DNA of 64,000 bases from Bryobacterales bacterium (GTDB lineage Bacteria > Acidobacteriota > Terriglobia > Bryobacterales > Bryobacteraceae). The stretch lies in NCBI GenBank assembly GCA_020851555.1, contig JADZCM010000017.1, forward strand, positions 1 to 64,000, in the 5' to 3' direction. Below, piece after piece: positions 24,435 through 32,932 of this stretch (within the stretch, counting starts at the first letter, position 1; each line of letters begins with the position of its first letter). The notes beneath the pieces are model-generated. The model was not told the origin of the DNA, did not search any database, and was given only the letters and a program-made list of their open reading frames with translations. Both the position numbers and the translations under genes were made by a program.

Positions 24435-24534
24435 CCGGAGCGCGCCTCGTCAAGGGCCCGGAACCTGGCCGGAAGGCCTGCGGAGCATGCCGGAAAACCT
24501 GCCCTGGGTGATCGCAGCCCGGCGGCCAGCCGCG

Positions 24535-24556
24535 GGGCAAGGCGCCTGTCTTGCCC
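24535..24556. terminator. Hairpin in the convergent gap after the TPR gene
   Basis: GGGCAAG-8 nt-CTTGCCC is a perfect 7-bp inverted repeat in the 162-bp gap between the convergent TPR gene and the beta-barrel gene. It lacks a T tract, so it is only a candidate two-way terminator. Confidence 0.3.
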
Positions 24557-24596
24557 GGTTCCCGCACTTCGCCGGGCTCTCCACAAGCTCCCGGAT

Positions 24597-25226
24597 TCAG
24601 AATCTCCAGCTCAACCCAACCAGGGGCACCAGGTCGTGCAGCCATCCTTCGATCTTGGCTCCGCCGGCCGGCGCAATCACCTTGGTGGGGAAGGGCGAGA
24701 CGTAGTCCCGGAACTCGATGCGCAGCATCATCCCCCTGCTCCGCTCCATCTTGACGCCGGCCCCCAGGCTGACCACGGGCAGCACCTGCCGCGTACGGGT
24801 GAGCAGCGCGTGTTGCATGAGCGGCTGGTACGGGGCTTCTTCTCCCGTGCCTCGCGTGAGTCTCGCGCCGGCGCCGGCCGCGAGGAAGGCCCGCGTCGCC
24901 GCGCGCCGGGAGCCGCGGTAGAGCAGCAGATCGTAGTGAACCAGGTGGGACTGGCCGCCGAAAGCGGCCTTCGCCCCTCCCTGGCTGAGCCGCAGGTCGC
25001 CGGGGCGGAAAGCGTAGCGGATTTCTCCTCCCAGGCGGGACGATACATCCTGGCCCAGGTGGACGGTGAAGGCGGGGGCGAGGGAAAGCCCGGCGGAGGC
25101 GCTCCCCGCCGGACCCGTCACGGAGGCTGACGGACTGTAGGCGAGGCCCGCACCGGCGCCGGCTTCCCAACCTTGAGCGAAGGCGGCGGCCGTGACAAAG
25201 AACGCGATCCAGATCCGGATGCGCAT
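24597..25226 (-). CDS. Putative outer-membrane beta-barrel protein
   Basis: I recognise no named family. The 209-residue product has a Sec leader (MRIRIWIAFFVTAAAFAQ), then alternating Gly/aromatic strands typical of small outer-membrane barrels (GWEAGAGAGLAYSP, GLSLAPAFTVHLG, LGGEIRYAFRPGDLRL, HLVHYDLLLYRG, RAFLAAGAGARLTRG, VVSLGAGVKMERS, MLRIEFRDYV). It ends in Phe (VPLVGLSWRF), the usual barrel C-terminal signal for the BAM machinery. The start at 25226 is chosen for its AAAAGGAG ribosome-binding site; an earlier ATG at 25253 overlaps the upstream gene's stop. It is the last gene of the Tad-type transcript. Confidence 0.75.
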   Translation of the reverse strand: MRIRIWIAFFVTAAAFAQGWEAGAGAGLAYSPSASVTGPAGSASAGLSLAPAFTVHLGQDVSSRLGGEIRYAFRPGDLRLSQGGAKAAFGGQSHLVHYDLLLYRGSRRAATRAFLAAGAGARLTRGTGEEAPYQPLMQHALLTRTRQVLPVVSLGAGVKMERSRGMMLRIEFRDYVSPFPTKVIAPAGGAKIEGWLHDLVPLVGLSWRF

Positions 25227-25249
25227 GGTTCTCCTTTTCGCTTGCGTCA

Positions 25250-28213
25250 TCATTCGACCACCCGGACCGGCAGGCTCGTGGACGAACCGCCCTGGGTGAT
25301 GGCCAGCGGTACGCTCAGACCGGTCGGGACGTGGTCCGGCACCTGGACATTGATTTGGTTCACGCCCACCAATCCCGGCGTCAATCCGGCGTAAGTCACC
25401 GGCAACGTGTGCCCGCCCAGCGTCACGGCGGGCGGATCGATCACCTGTGCCAGCGGATTGAGCGGGGCGGGCGCACCCGATTCGACAGCCGGCCAGGTCT
25501 GCCCCATGCCCGTGAGGTACACGACCAGCGCGTCACCCCTGTGCACCGGATTGGCCGCCGTGACCAGTTGCCCGTTGGCCGCCCGCACGAGGGTCGGAAT
25601 CCCCGTAAGCGGGCCGGCCGTTCCGCTGAGAAAGACGCTCGGCGCGGTGGGGGCGACTTGCATGCGGTAGGTGTCGCTCACGCCTCCGGGCGTGTGCAGC
25701 ACCAGCGATACGTTCCCGGTTGCCTCGTAGGGCATTTGTGCGTTGATCTGGCCCGGTGATACGAAGAGCATGGGAACCGGCGCGCCGTTGGCGAGCAGGC
25801 AGCTCTCGCCGAGCGCGCGGGGCAGCGGCATCTCGCTGGTGGCCGCGTTCATCGGGCTCAACTGGCTGCCGAACACGGCCATGAGCCCTCCCGGGGCTAC
25901 CGGAACGCGGAAGTCCGCCGCGTTCACAACCTGTGAAATCCGGGGAGGGATTGTGGAGGCGTCGTAGTCCCAGGCCAGGACCGTGAAGCCCGACGTGGTC
26001 AGGGATACCAAGGCCCGCCGGTCGGCAAGCACCGCCAGCGTCCGCGTGAAGGCCGCATCCTCCGTGCCAAGCAAGGACGCTTCCGCCATTCGCGTGGGCG
26101 CGTAGGCCGAGCCCATCGCCAGATCGTACCTTTGTATGACCCCGGGGCTCGATGCCGAGACCGCCGTGGTGAGGAAGCCGGTCTGGTTGTGCACCGCGAA
26201 GCCGGAGGTGGCGCCGCCGCTCTTGTCCAGGGTCACCCAGGGAACCAGTGACGAATTCAGCAGAAGGTTGTCCACCACGAACCAGTTGTAGCTGGACGCC
26301 GAGTAGGCGCCGGCCAGAGACGCCGCGTCCTTGCGCGACACGGTGAAGGTGTCGGCGGTGGCATCGTACAGAAGCAGGTTGCCGTCCGCCTGCGCCGCCA
26401 TGATGGCTGAGCCGTTGGCCGCCGCGGTGAGCACCGTATTCAGGTGTATGTCGTTCTCCCACACGCCGAGAGCCGGCAACTGGGCCGCCGAGCGCGTGGC
26501 GAAGTCCACCCGGTCGATGGTGTTCTTGGGTCCCGCCACGCGGGTGGCGGCCAGGATGGCGCGTCCCGAGGCGGCCAGGGAACGCGGGTAATGCCCCGCG
26601 GGGAAACGGATGGGATCCCGCGCCCACAGGGTTTCCAGATCATACACATTGGCGATCTGCGAGTTGTCGTTGCCCACCAGCAGGTACCGGCGGTCGAAGG
26701 TGAAGGCCATCTGGGTAGGCGTGTTGCCGGTGCGCAGACTGGCGATCAGGTGGTAGTCGGCGCCGTCGTAGACCAGCACCTCGTTGGTGTCCTGCCGGAG
26801 TATATAGAAGCGGTTGCGTGAGGGATCGGCCAGGATGTCGACGAGCCTGCCTGCAACGGAGACCACCGTCCCGCGCTGGTCCGGCGCGCGCAGGTTGATG
26901 AGCACGCGCAGTCTCTGCGGGGCGTTGACCGCCTGTGCGGATGTCACCTCGAGCCAGGCCTCGACCGTGCCGCTGCGATCGGCGAAGGCGCTTGGATCCA
27001 CCCGCACCTGGAGGCCGGCCGGGGTAACGCCCGAGGCCGTCGAGACGGAGACGCCCGGCGTGGCGCCGGTGACCCGGAAGTCGAGCTGCCCGCCGGCGGC
27101 GTCCACGACGAACACTTCCTGCGCGGCGGCCCGGCGGTCGCAGAAGTTCGCCTGGAAGAACAGTTGCCCGGCAGAAAGCGTCAGGCGCCGCTGCCTCTCC
27201 CAGGCTCCCACGGGCAGGGCCATGATTCCGCTCGCCGAGATGGAGTACATGTAAGCGCCGTTCGCGCTGAGCACGGACTTGCCGGCCAGGTTCTCCGGCA
27301 GGTTGAAGCGCTCCCGCACCGCGAGGTTGTCGGCGTCGGCCACCATGAGCGCCGGCGCCTCCCCTGCCTCGCGGGGAATCTGGGCGTAAATCAGCCCGCG
27401 ATCCGAATCGATGGCGTGGCTCCCGACGTGGAGCAGGCCCAGCGGGCTGGGGAACTGGGCCATGAGCGTGCCGCGCCAGTCAAACAAGCCCCAGCCGGCC
27501 GCGTAGTAACTTCCGTCCCGGCTCACGCTCACCACGCGCGGGCCCTGGGGCGGGTCGGAGACATACCCCAGCACCGTCAGGCGCTGCGGGTGCCGGTCGA
27601 AACGAAACCGGAAGGTATCGGTGAGCCCGTAGATGCGCTCCCCGTCCCCGGAGACGGCCAGCGAGGCGGCCACGATCTGGGGCGGGAGGTTGGCCGGAGG
27701 CACGGGCAGCGTGCGCGCCACCAGGTCCTGGAGGGTCGCCAGCAGCGTGAGGCCGCCCGTGGAAGGCTCGTAGAGCAGGAATTCGGTGGAGGTGGCCACC
27801 AGCGCGCGGTTGTCGCTGGTGAAGCCCGCGCCCAGCGGCGGAGAGGGCAGCGCGAAGGTCTGCCGCGCCCCCGTCCGCAGCCGGATGAGCGTCATGCCGT
27901 TGAGGGCGGTGGCCGGCGGCAGGAAGTTGGAGTAGTGCGTCACCAGCAGGTATTGCCCGTCCGGAGACAACGCCATCGAGCCGGGCTGCGCGGCCACCGG
28001 TATGGACGAGAGGCGGGTCAGGTCCGGGGTGGAAATCACCTCGATCTGGTTGGCGGTGTAGTTGGCGACGTAGAGCACGCCGCGCGCCTCGTCCAGCGCC
28101 AGGTCCGACCCGTGGCCGCCGATGGAGACCACCCGGCCCAGCGTGCCGGCCAGAAGACCGTGGGCCAGCCAGCAGCAGACGATTCCCGCCCGAAGCAAAT
28201 CTCTCTTTCGCAT
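25250..28213 (-). CDS. Large secreted beta-propeller protein with TIGR03437 (Solibacter) C-terminal domain
   Basis: The 987-residue product has a Sec leader (about 1-24) and an N-terminal propeller-like region with YVTN/SMP-30-type repeats (DLALDEARGVLYVANYTANQIEVIS; PGSMALSPDGQYLLVTHYS). A linker follows, then a second propeller-like region (from about 450: VVSVAGRLVDILADPSRNRFYILRQDTNEVLVYD; PTQMAFTFDRRYLLVGNDN). The C-terminal ~230 residues match the Solibacter domain pattern: VVNAADFRVPVAPGGLMAVFGSQLSP, LFVSPGQINAQMPYEATG, VVYLTGMGQTWP and GLTPGLVGVNQINVQVP. That domain is almost confined to Solibacter relatives and its role is unknown. AGAGAGGTGG lies before the ATG at 28213. It lies downstream of tadC and a micro-protein, probably co-transcribed, and may be a Tad-associated surface protein. 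Confidence 0.88.
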   Translation of the reverse strand: MRKRDLLRAGIVCCWLAHGLLAGTLGRVVSIGGHGSDLALDEARGVLYVANYTANQIEVISTPDLTRLSSIPVAAQPGSMALSPDGQYLLVTHYSNFLPPATALNGMTLIRLRTGARQTFALPSPPLGAGFTSDNRALVATSTEFLLYEPSTGGLTLLATLQDLVARTLPVPPANLPPQIVAASLAVSGDGERIYGLTDTFRFRFDRHPQRLTVLGYVSDPPQGPRVVSVSRDGSYYAAGWGLFDWRGTLMAQFPSPLGLLHVGSHAIDSDRGLIYAQIPREAGEAPALMVADADNLAVRERFNLPENLAGKSVLSANGAYMYSISASGIMALPVGAWERQRRLTLSAGQLFFQANFCDRRAAAQEVFVVDAAGGQLDFRVTGATPGVSVSTASGVTPAGLQVRVDPSAFADRSGTVEAWLEVTSAQAVNAPQRLRVLINLRAPDQRGTVVSVAGRLVDILADPSRNRFYILRQDTNEVLVYDGADYHLIASLRTGNTPTQMAFTFDRRYLLVGNDNSQIANVYDLETLWARDPIRFPAGHYPRSLAASGRAILAATRVAGPKNTIDRVDFATRSAAQLPALGVWENDIHLNTVLTAAANGSAIMAAQADGNLLLYDATADTFTVSRKDAASLAGAYSASSYNWFVVDNLLLNSSLVPWVTLDKSGGATSGFAVHNQTGFLTTAVSASSPGVIQRYDLAMGSAYAPTRMAEASLLGTEDAAFTRTLAVLADRRALVSLTTSGFTVLAWDYDASTIPPRISQVVNAADFRVPVAPGGLMAVFGSQLSPMNAATSEMPLPRALGESCLLANGAPVPMLFVSPGQINAQMPYEATGNVSLVLHTPGGVSDTYRMQVAPTAPSVFLSGTAGPLTGIPTLVRAANGQLVTAANPVHRGDALVVYLTGMGQTWPAVESGAPAPLNPLAQVIDPPAVTLGGHTLPVTYAGLTPGLVGVNQINVQVPDHVPTGLSVPLAITQGGSSTSLPVRVVE

Positions 28214-28289
28214 ACGTCCACCTCTCTCTATCGCCGTGGCCCTGCCGCGGGCCACGGCGGAAAATCACACTCGACGCGAACCCGGCCTG

Positions 28290-28382
28290 CTACTCGGTTC
28301 TCCGGCGGCGTCGCAAGACGATGACGGCAAGCAGCAGGGCCGCCATCGCGGCGCAGATGATTCGTACCATCGAAGCGTCCAT
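28290..28382 (-). CDS. 30-residue single-span membrane micro-protein
   Basis: A 30-codon frame (TAG stop) begins MDASMVRIICAAMAALLL, continues as a hydrophobic helix (about residues 6-23) and ends in a run of five Arg plus Thr-Glu. The ribosome-binding site is almost perfect (GAAAGGAGG, 6 nt before the ATG), stronger than most in this window, so translation is credible. The net-positive end after the helix predicts N-out/C-in topology. It is not a Flp-type pilin (no Gly-x-x-x-x-Glu processing site). It sits between tadC and the propeller gene in the same transcript direction. Confidence 0.65.
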   Translation of the reverse strand: MDASMVRIICAAMAALLLAVIVLRRRRRTE

Positions 28383-28419
28383 CGCGTTCCTCCTTTCCGC
28401 CTTCCACGGCATGTCGAGC

Positions 28420-29340
28420 TCACAGGTTGTTCATCATCGGCAGCATCTCCCGCACGATGCGCACCGCCATGGGGCCCACCGTCACGACGAACAGCGTGGG
28501 CAGGATGCAAAAGAAGATCGGGAAAACCAGCTTGACTCCCACTTTGGCGGCCTTCTCCTCCGCCGTCTGGCGCGCCTGCACCCGCATGTAGTCGGAATGG
28601 GTGCGCAGGCTCTGGGCGATCCCGGTGCCGAACCGGTCAGCCTGGATCAGCACGGCGACCAGTTTTTTGAGTTCCTCCACCGCGGTCCGGCCCGCCAGGT
28701 TGCGTAGTGCTTCGGCCCGCCGCGTCCCGGCGCGCAACTCCAGGTTCACCAGCGTGAACTCCAGGCTGATGTCCGGATGAGCCAGTTCCATCTCCTTGGC
28801 GGCCTGCATGATGGCCTGATCCAGGCCCAACCCCGATTCCACGCAGATCACCAGCAGGTCGAGCGCGTCGGGCAATCCGCGCCGGATCCGGCGCTGGCGG
28901 CGTTTGGCCTTCAGTCCGACCATCCACCCGGGCGCCATGTAGCCCGCCAGGGCCGATCCCAGGATCGCGAACAGGCGGGTGTCGCCCGGCAGTTCGGTGC
29001 GCAAGACGGCGATGGCCGCCAGCACCGGCAGGATCAGCGCCGTGAGCAGTTTCGCGCCGTACAGGACGCGCAGCGCCCCCGGCTGCCGGTAGCCCGCGCG
29101 GATCAGAAGCTGCCCGGTCTTCCGGGGAGCGGTCTTCGGAGTGGGCAGCACGGCGCCGATGCGCGCCACCATGTCGCGGAACGCCAGGCTGGGATGAACC
29201 GCCAGGCGGACCTGGGCCGCCACGGTCTCTCCGGTGATCCGGTCGATGGCCGCCTTGGGGCGCAGCCAGAACCGGGTGGCCAGCAGCGAGGTCAAGCTCG
29301 CCAGCAGCACAAAGAGGATCACCGACAGCAGCAGGGGCAT
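28420..29340 (-). CDS. tadC: Tad/Cpa type II secretion system inner-membrane protein TadC
   Basis: Polytopic platform protein of the tight-adherence pilus machine. The 306-residue product has an N-terminal membrane segment (about 3-23), a pair of segments near 93-135 and the T2SF core from about 150 (LPDALDLLVICVESGLGLDQAIMQAAKEM, about 156-184, with the conserved EAGL-like CVESGLGL). A C-terminal pair of segments follows (LVFPIFFCILPTLFVVTVGPMAVRI). It is 3 bp downstream of tadB, the normal tadA-B-C order. Confidence 0.9.
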   Translation of the reverse strand: MPLLLSVILFVLLASLTSLLATRFWLRPKAAIDRITGETVAAQVRLAVHPSLAFRDMVARIGAVLPTPKTAPRKTGQLLIRAGYRQPGALRVLYGAKLLTALILPVLAAIAVLRTELPGDTRLFAILGSALAGYMAPGWMVGLKAKRRQRRIRRGLPDALDLLVICVESGLGLDQAIMQAAKEMELAHPDISLEFTLVNLELRAGTRRAEALRNLAGRTAVEELKKLVAVLIQADRFGTGIAQSLRTHSDYMRVQARQTAEEKAAKVGVKLVFPIFFCILPTLFVVTVGPMAVRIVREMLPMMNNL

Positions 29341-29343
29341 CGC

Positions 29344-30321
29344 TCAGACCTCGATCGACACAATCTTCCGGATCACGCCGTAGCCCACCAGTTGGAGGGC
29401 CGCCGCGCAGCCCGCCATCAGCCGGCCCGTGGAGTCGGTGAAAAAGAAAGTCACGTACTCCCGGTTGGTGAAGAACATAAGCCCGGCCACCACCAGCGGG
29501 ATGGCGCTGAGCGCCGCGCCCGTCATCCGCCCGTGCGCGCTGACGGCCCGGATGCGGCCGCGCAGCTTGAAACGTTCCCGAATGACGTAGGCCAGCTTGT
29601 CGAGCAGCTCCGCCAGGTTGCCGCCCGTGCGCTTCTGGAGCAGCACGGCAGAAACGAAGAACTGCACGTCCATCGAGGGCACCCGGCCCGCCAGCTTCTG
29701 AAGAGCGCTCTCCAGGGGCAGTCCCAGGTTGTGCTCGTCGAAGGTCCGGCGGAACTCGCCCGCCAGCGGTTCCTGGAACTCGCGGTGGAGCATCTCCAGG
29801 GAGACCGAGAAGGCATGCCCGGCCCGCATCGAGCGGCTCACGAATTCCAGGCTTTCGGGAAACTGCTGCTCGAACTTCCTCTGCCGGGCCGTCCGCAGGC
29901 GCAGCACATAAGCCAGGGGGAGGGCCCCCGCGGCCGCGGCAACCAGGGGCGCCAGCCCCCGCACGGAGGGCAGCGCGTACCACAAGATGACAAAGACCAC
30001 CAGGAAGCATCCGAGACAGGCGTGGATCAGCCGCCCCACGTGCCACTTGAGGCCTGCCTGCTCCAGCAGCAATTGCAGCCGGCTCTTGAGCTCCATGCGC
30101 GCCAACAGGCGCATGACCAGCTTCCCCGTCCGGGTGTCCTCGGTCTGGATCAAGGCCGGCGCCGCCTTGGCCGCTCTTTTGCCCGCCGCCTGGGTGGTGG
30201 TGCTCAGCAGCCGGCTTCGTATCCGGCCCGCCTCCGAGGAGCGGAAGGCGCGGGCTACCAGCCACCAGCAGAGCAGGAATACCGCCCAGCATCCCCCCAC
30301 GATCAACCAGAAGCCCGTCAC
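29344..30321 (-). CDS. tadB: Tad/Cpa type II secretion system inner-membrane protein TadB
   Basis: Paralogous partner of TadC. The 325-residue product has an N-terminal segment (MTGFWLIVGGCWAVFLLCWWL), a membrane pair near 105-145 and the T2SF domain (FPESLEFVSRSMRAGHAFSVSLEMLHREF, about 164-192; PLESALQKLAGRVPSMDVQFFVSAVLLQKRTGGNLAELLDKLAYVIRER). Two C-terminal spans complete it (TGAALSAIPLVVAGLMFF and MAGCAAALQLVGYGVI). It follows cpaF by 10 bp. Confidence 0.9.
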   Translation of the reverse strand: MTGFWLIVGGCWAVFLLCWWLVARAFRSSEAGRIRSRLLSTTTQAAGKRAAKAAPALIQTEDTRTGKLVMRLLARMELKSRLQLLLEQAGLKWHVGRLIHACLGCFLVVFVILWYALPSVRGLAPLVAAAAGALPLAYVLRLRTARQRKFEQQFPESLEFVSRSMRAGHAFSVSLEMLHREFQEPLAGEFRRTFDEHNLGLPLESALQKLAGRVPSMDVQFFVSAVLLQKRTGGNLAELLDKLAYVIRERFKLRGRIRAVSAHGRMTGAALSAIPLVVAGLMFFTNREYVTFFFTDSTGRLMAGCAAALQLVGYGVIRKIVSIEV

Positions 30322-30331
30322 GGTTTCCCCC

Positions 30332-31693
30332 TCAGACCTCCTCGATCTCGTCGAACAGATCCGGCCGCAGCAGGATTCCGGCCGACAGCAGTTTCTCGTG
30401 GAAACGCGGACGAATCCCGGATGCCGCGAACCGGCCGATGACTTTGCCCTCCGGCGTCAACCCGCGCTTCTCGAAAACAAACAGGTCCTGCATGGTGATG
30501 ACTTCGCCCTCCATGCCGGTGACCTCGGTGATGTTCACGACGCGGCGCGAGCCGTCGCTCAGCCGGGAGGCCTGCACGAACAGGTGCACGGCGCTGGAGA
30601 TCTGTTGCCGGATGGCGGTAAGCTGCATGTTCGCGTTGGCCAGCGAGACCATCACCTCCAGCCGCGAGACCGCGTCGCGCGGGCTGTTGGCGTGAACCGT
30701 GGTCAGCGACCCGTCGTGGCCCGTGTTCATGGCTTGCAGCATGTCCAGAGCCTCGCCGCCGCGCACCTCGCCCACCACGATCCGGTCCGGCCGCATGCGC
30801 AGACTGTTGACCAGCAGTTCCCGCTGCCGCACCGCCCCTTCCCCTTCCAGATTGGGCGGCCTGGTCTCAAGGCGCGCGACGTGCGGCTGTTTTAACTGCA
30901 ACTCGGCGGCGTCTTCGATGGTCACGATCCGTTCGCGCGACGCGATGAAGGCCGACAGCGCGTTCAGCAGTGTGGTCTTGCCGGCGCCGGTGCCGCCGCT
31001 GATGATGATGTTGAGCCGCGCCTTGACCGCGGCCTCCAGCAGTTCCATCATCCCCTGCGTCATGGCCTTGCGCTCCACCAGGTCGGGAGGCATCAGCCGG
31101 TCCCGGGAGAAGCGGCGGATGGACAGCAGCGGACCGTCCACCGCCAGGGGCGGAATGATGGCGTTGACGCGCGAGCCGTCCAGCAGCCGAGCGTCCACCA
31201 TGGGCGTCGATTCGTCGATGCGCCGGCCCACCTGCGAAACGATCTTGTCGATCACGTGCATCAGGTGCGGATCGTCGCGGAAGGCGACGTTGGTCAACTC
31301 CAGCACGCCCCGCCGCTCGACGTACACCGCCTTGTGAGTGTTCACCAGGATGTCGGAAATCGTGGAATCCTCAAGCAGCGGCTCGAGCGGGCCCAGCCCG
31401 AACACTTCATCCAGGACCTCGTCGGTAATCTGCTGCTTCTCGACCGAACTGAGCAGCGTGGGCTCGCTCTCGATCAGGGTGACCAGCGCCTGCCGGATCT
31501 CCCCCCGGACCCGCTGGTTCTCAATGGTCGCCAGCGCGTCCAGGTTGATCTTCTCAAGCAGCCTCCGGTGCAAAGTGAACTTGAGCTGCTGGTATTCGGG
31601 CTTGAGCGCTCCGCGGGGGCGCGTGCCCTGCCGCAGCAGGCGCTGCTCCCAGCTCATCGTTCCGCCGGCTCTGGGGTCAGTCGCGGTAAGCAT
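30332..31693 (-). CDS. cpaF: Tad/Cpa secretion ATPase CpaF (TadA)
   Basis: Hexameric ATPase that powers Tad pilus assembly. The 453-residue product has the N-terminal helical region, [21 protein letters not shown] (about 98-118, the T2SSE/CpaF signature), the Walker [18 protein letters not shown] (about 231-247), the Asp box [14 protein letters not shown], the Walker B region [38 protein letters not shown] and the C-terminal [21 protein letters not shown]. All motifs are intact. The ATG at codon 13 (MSWEQR) is an alternative start. Gap to tadB 10 bp, to cpaE 22 bp. Confidence 0.95.
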   Translation of the reverse strand: MLTATDPRAGGTMSWEQRLLRQGTRPRGALKPEYQQLKFTLHRRLLEKINLDALATIENQRVRGEIRQALVTLIESEPTLLSSVEKQQITDEVLDEVFGLGPLEPLLEDSTISDILVNTHKAVYVERRGVLELTNVAFRDDPHLMHVIDKIVSQVGRRIDESTPMVDARLLDGSRVNAIIPPLAVDGPLLSIRRFSRDRLMPPDLVERKAMTQGMMELLEAAVKARLNIIISGGTGAGKTTLLNALSAFIASRERIVTIEDAAELQLKQPHVARLETRPPNLEGEGAVRQRELLVNSLRMRPDRIVVGEVRGGEALDMLQAMNTGHDGSLTTVHANSPRDAVSRLEVMVSLANANMQLTAIRQQISSAVHLFVQASRLSDGSRRVVNITEVTGMEGEVITMQDLFVFEKRGLTPEGKVIGRFAASGIRPRFHEKLLSAGILLRPDLFDEIEEV

Positions 31694-31715
31694 AGTCTAT
31701 CCGTCGTGCTTGCCC

Positions 31716-32921
31716 CTAGGTGCCGGCAAACACCGGCCCCGGCTGGAGCACGAAGTCCACCCTCCGTTTTTCGCTTTTGGTTCCGCCCGCCAGCCGTTCG
31801 ACGAGCCCCTGAATCCCATCTGCAAAAGAACCTTTCGGAACAGGCTCGCCCATGGCGGTCGCCTGATGGATCCCGGCGTGGTCGTCCGGCAGAGAGACCC
31901 GCGTGGGACACCCCAGGACCTTCTCCAGATCCTGGCCGCTCATCCCCTCGCGGCGTCCATGCTGGTTGACGACCACCTCCAGCCGGTCCTGCCCGACGCC
32001 CATCTGCGCCAGCAGGCGGACGGCTCTGCGGGCCAGATGCAGGCTGGGAAGTTCCGCGGTCGTGACCAGAAAGGTCTTGTCTACGCTGGCCAGAGCAAGC
32101 AGGCTCAGCGGGTGAAAGATGGATGGCAGATCGAGCAAGGTCCAGTCGTACCTCCGGCGCACCTGCTCCAGCGCCTGGCGAAAGCGCACCGGGTCGAGCG
32201 GCATCTCCGCCGGGGCCTCGGGAGCGGTGAGCACGCCCACGCCGCGGCAGTTGCCGGCCATCGACTCCACCGGAGCGAAGGCCGGCTGGTCAGCCGCCTC
32301 AAGCAACTCAAGAAAGGAGTGGGCCGACTGGCAGGCGACGTAGTATCCGACCGATCCGCCGGCCATGTCCAGGTCCGCCACCAGGACCCGCTGGCGGGTC
32401 AGGCGCCTCAAGGCGAAGGCCGCCTGGCAGACCAGGGTCGAGGCGCCCGAGCCCGGCTGGGCGCTGGAAAAAGCGATCACCTTGCCCGGCTCGCTCCCCG
32501 CCGCAGGCTCCGGCCGCCGCTGCCGCGCAATTCCGGCCACTGCGTCCTGCTGCACGTCCGGGTCGAAGGGCGCGGACAGGAACTCGCGCGCACCCAGTTT
32601 CAGCACGCGCATCACCGTGTCCGGACGGCTGGTGGTATCCAGGCCGATCACGGGCACGGGCGGGCGCAGCGAGGCCAGCCGCCGGATGAGCCCGCAGGAA
32701 GTCTCCAGATCCGAGCTGACGTCCAGAAGCACGACTTCCGGCTGAAGTTGCCGCAGACGGATTTCCAGCGTCTCTTCCGAGGGATACTTCTTGAGATCCG
32801 CCAGGATCTGGAACGCCTTGGATTCGGCCAGGGTGTCCGCGAACTGCGCGGCCAGGCCGCGATCCGGCGCAATCAGAATGGCCTTCAGTTCAGTCCCGCC
32901 GCTTGTGGCCGAAGAGTTCAC
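31716..32921 (-). CDS. cpaE: CpaE/TadZ-type pilus localisation ATPase-like protein
   Basis: Positions the Tad machine in the cell. The 401-residue product has an N-terminal receiver-like domain (KAILIAPDRGLAAQFADTL; EVVLLDVSSDLE, about 12-115) and a MinD/ParA-type domain from about 145 (VIAFSSAQPGSGASTLVCQAAFAL; VLVADLDMAGGSVGYY). The P-loop reads SAQPGSGAST, lacking the signature Lys of the deviant Walker A (KGGxGKT/S), as in TadZ-like pseudo-ATPases. The GTG at 32921 with AGAGGT upstream is chosen; the frame is open far upstream but is antisense-quality sequence inside cpaC. It follows cpaC by 11 bp. Confidence 0.85.
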   Translation of the reverse strand: MNSSATSGGTELKAILIAPDRGLAAQFADTLAESKAFQILADLKKYPSEETLEIRLRQLQPEVVLLDVSSDLETSCGLIRRLASLRPPVPVIGLDTTSRPDTVMRVLKLGAREFLSAPFDPDVQQDAVAGIARQRRPEPAAGSEPGKVIAFSSAQPGSGASTLVCQAAFALRRLTRQRVLVADLDMAGGSVGYYVACQSAHSFLELLEAADQPAFAPVESMAGNCRGVGVLTAPEAPAEMPLDPVRFRQALEQVRRRYDWTLLDLPSIFHPLSLLALASVDKTFLVTTAELPSLHLARRAVRLLAQMGVGQDRLEVVVNQHGRREGMSGQDLEKVLGCPTRVSLPDDHAGIHQATAMGEPVPKGSFADGIQGLVERLAGGTKSEKRRVDFVLQPGPVFAGT

Positions 32922-32932
32922 CTTGCGGACCT

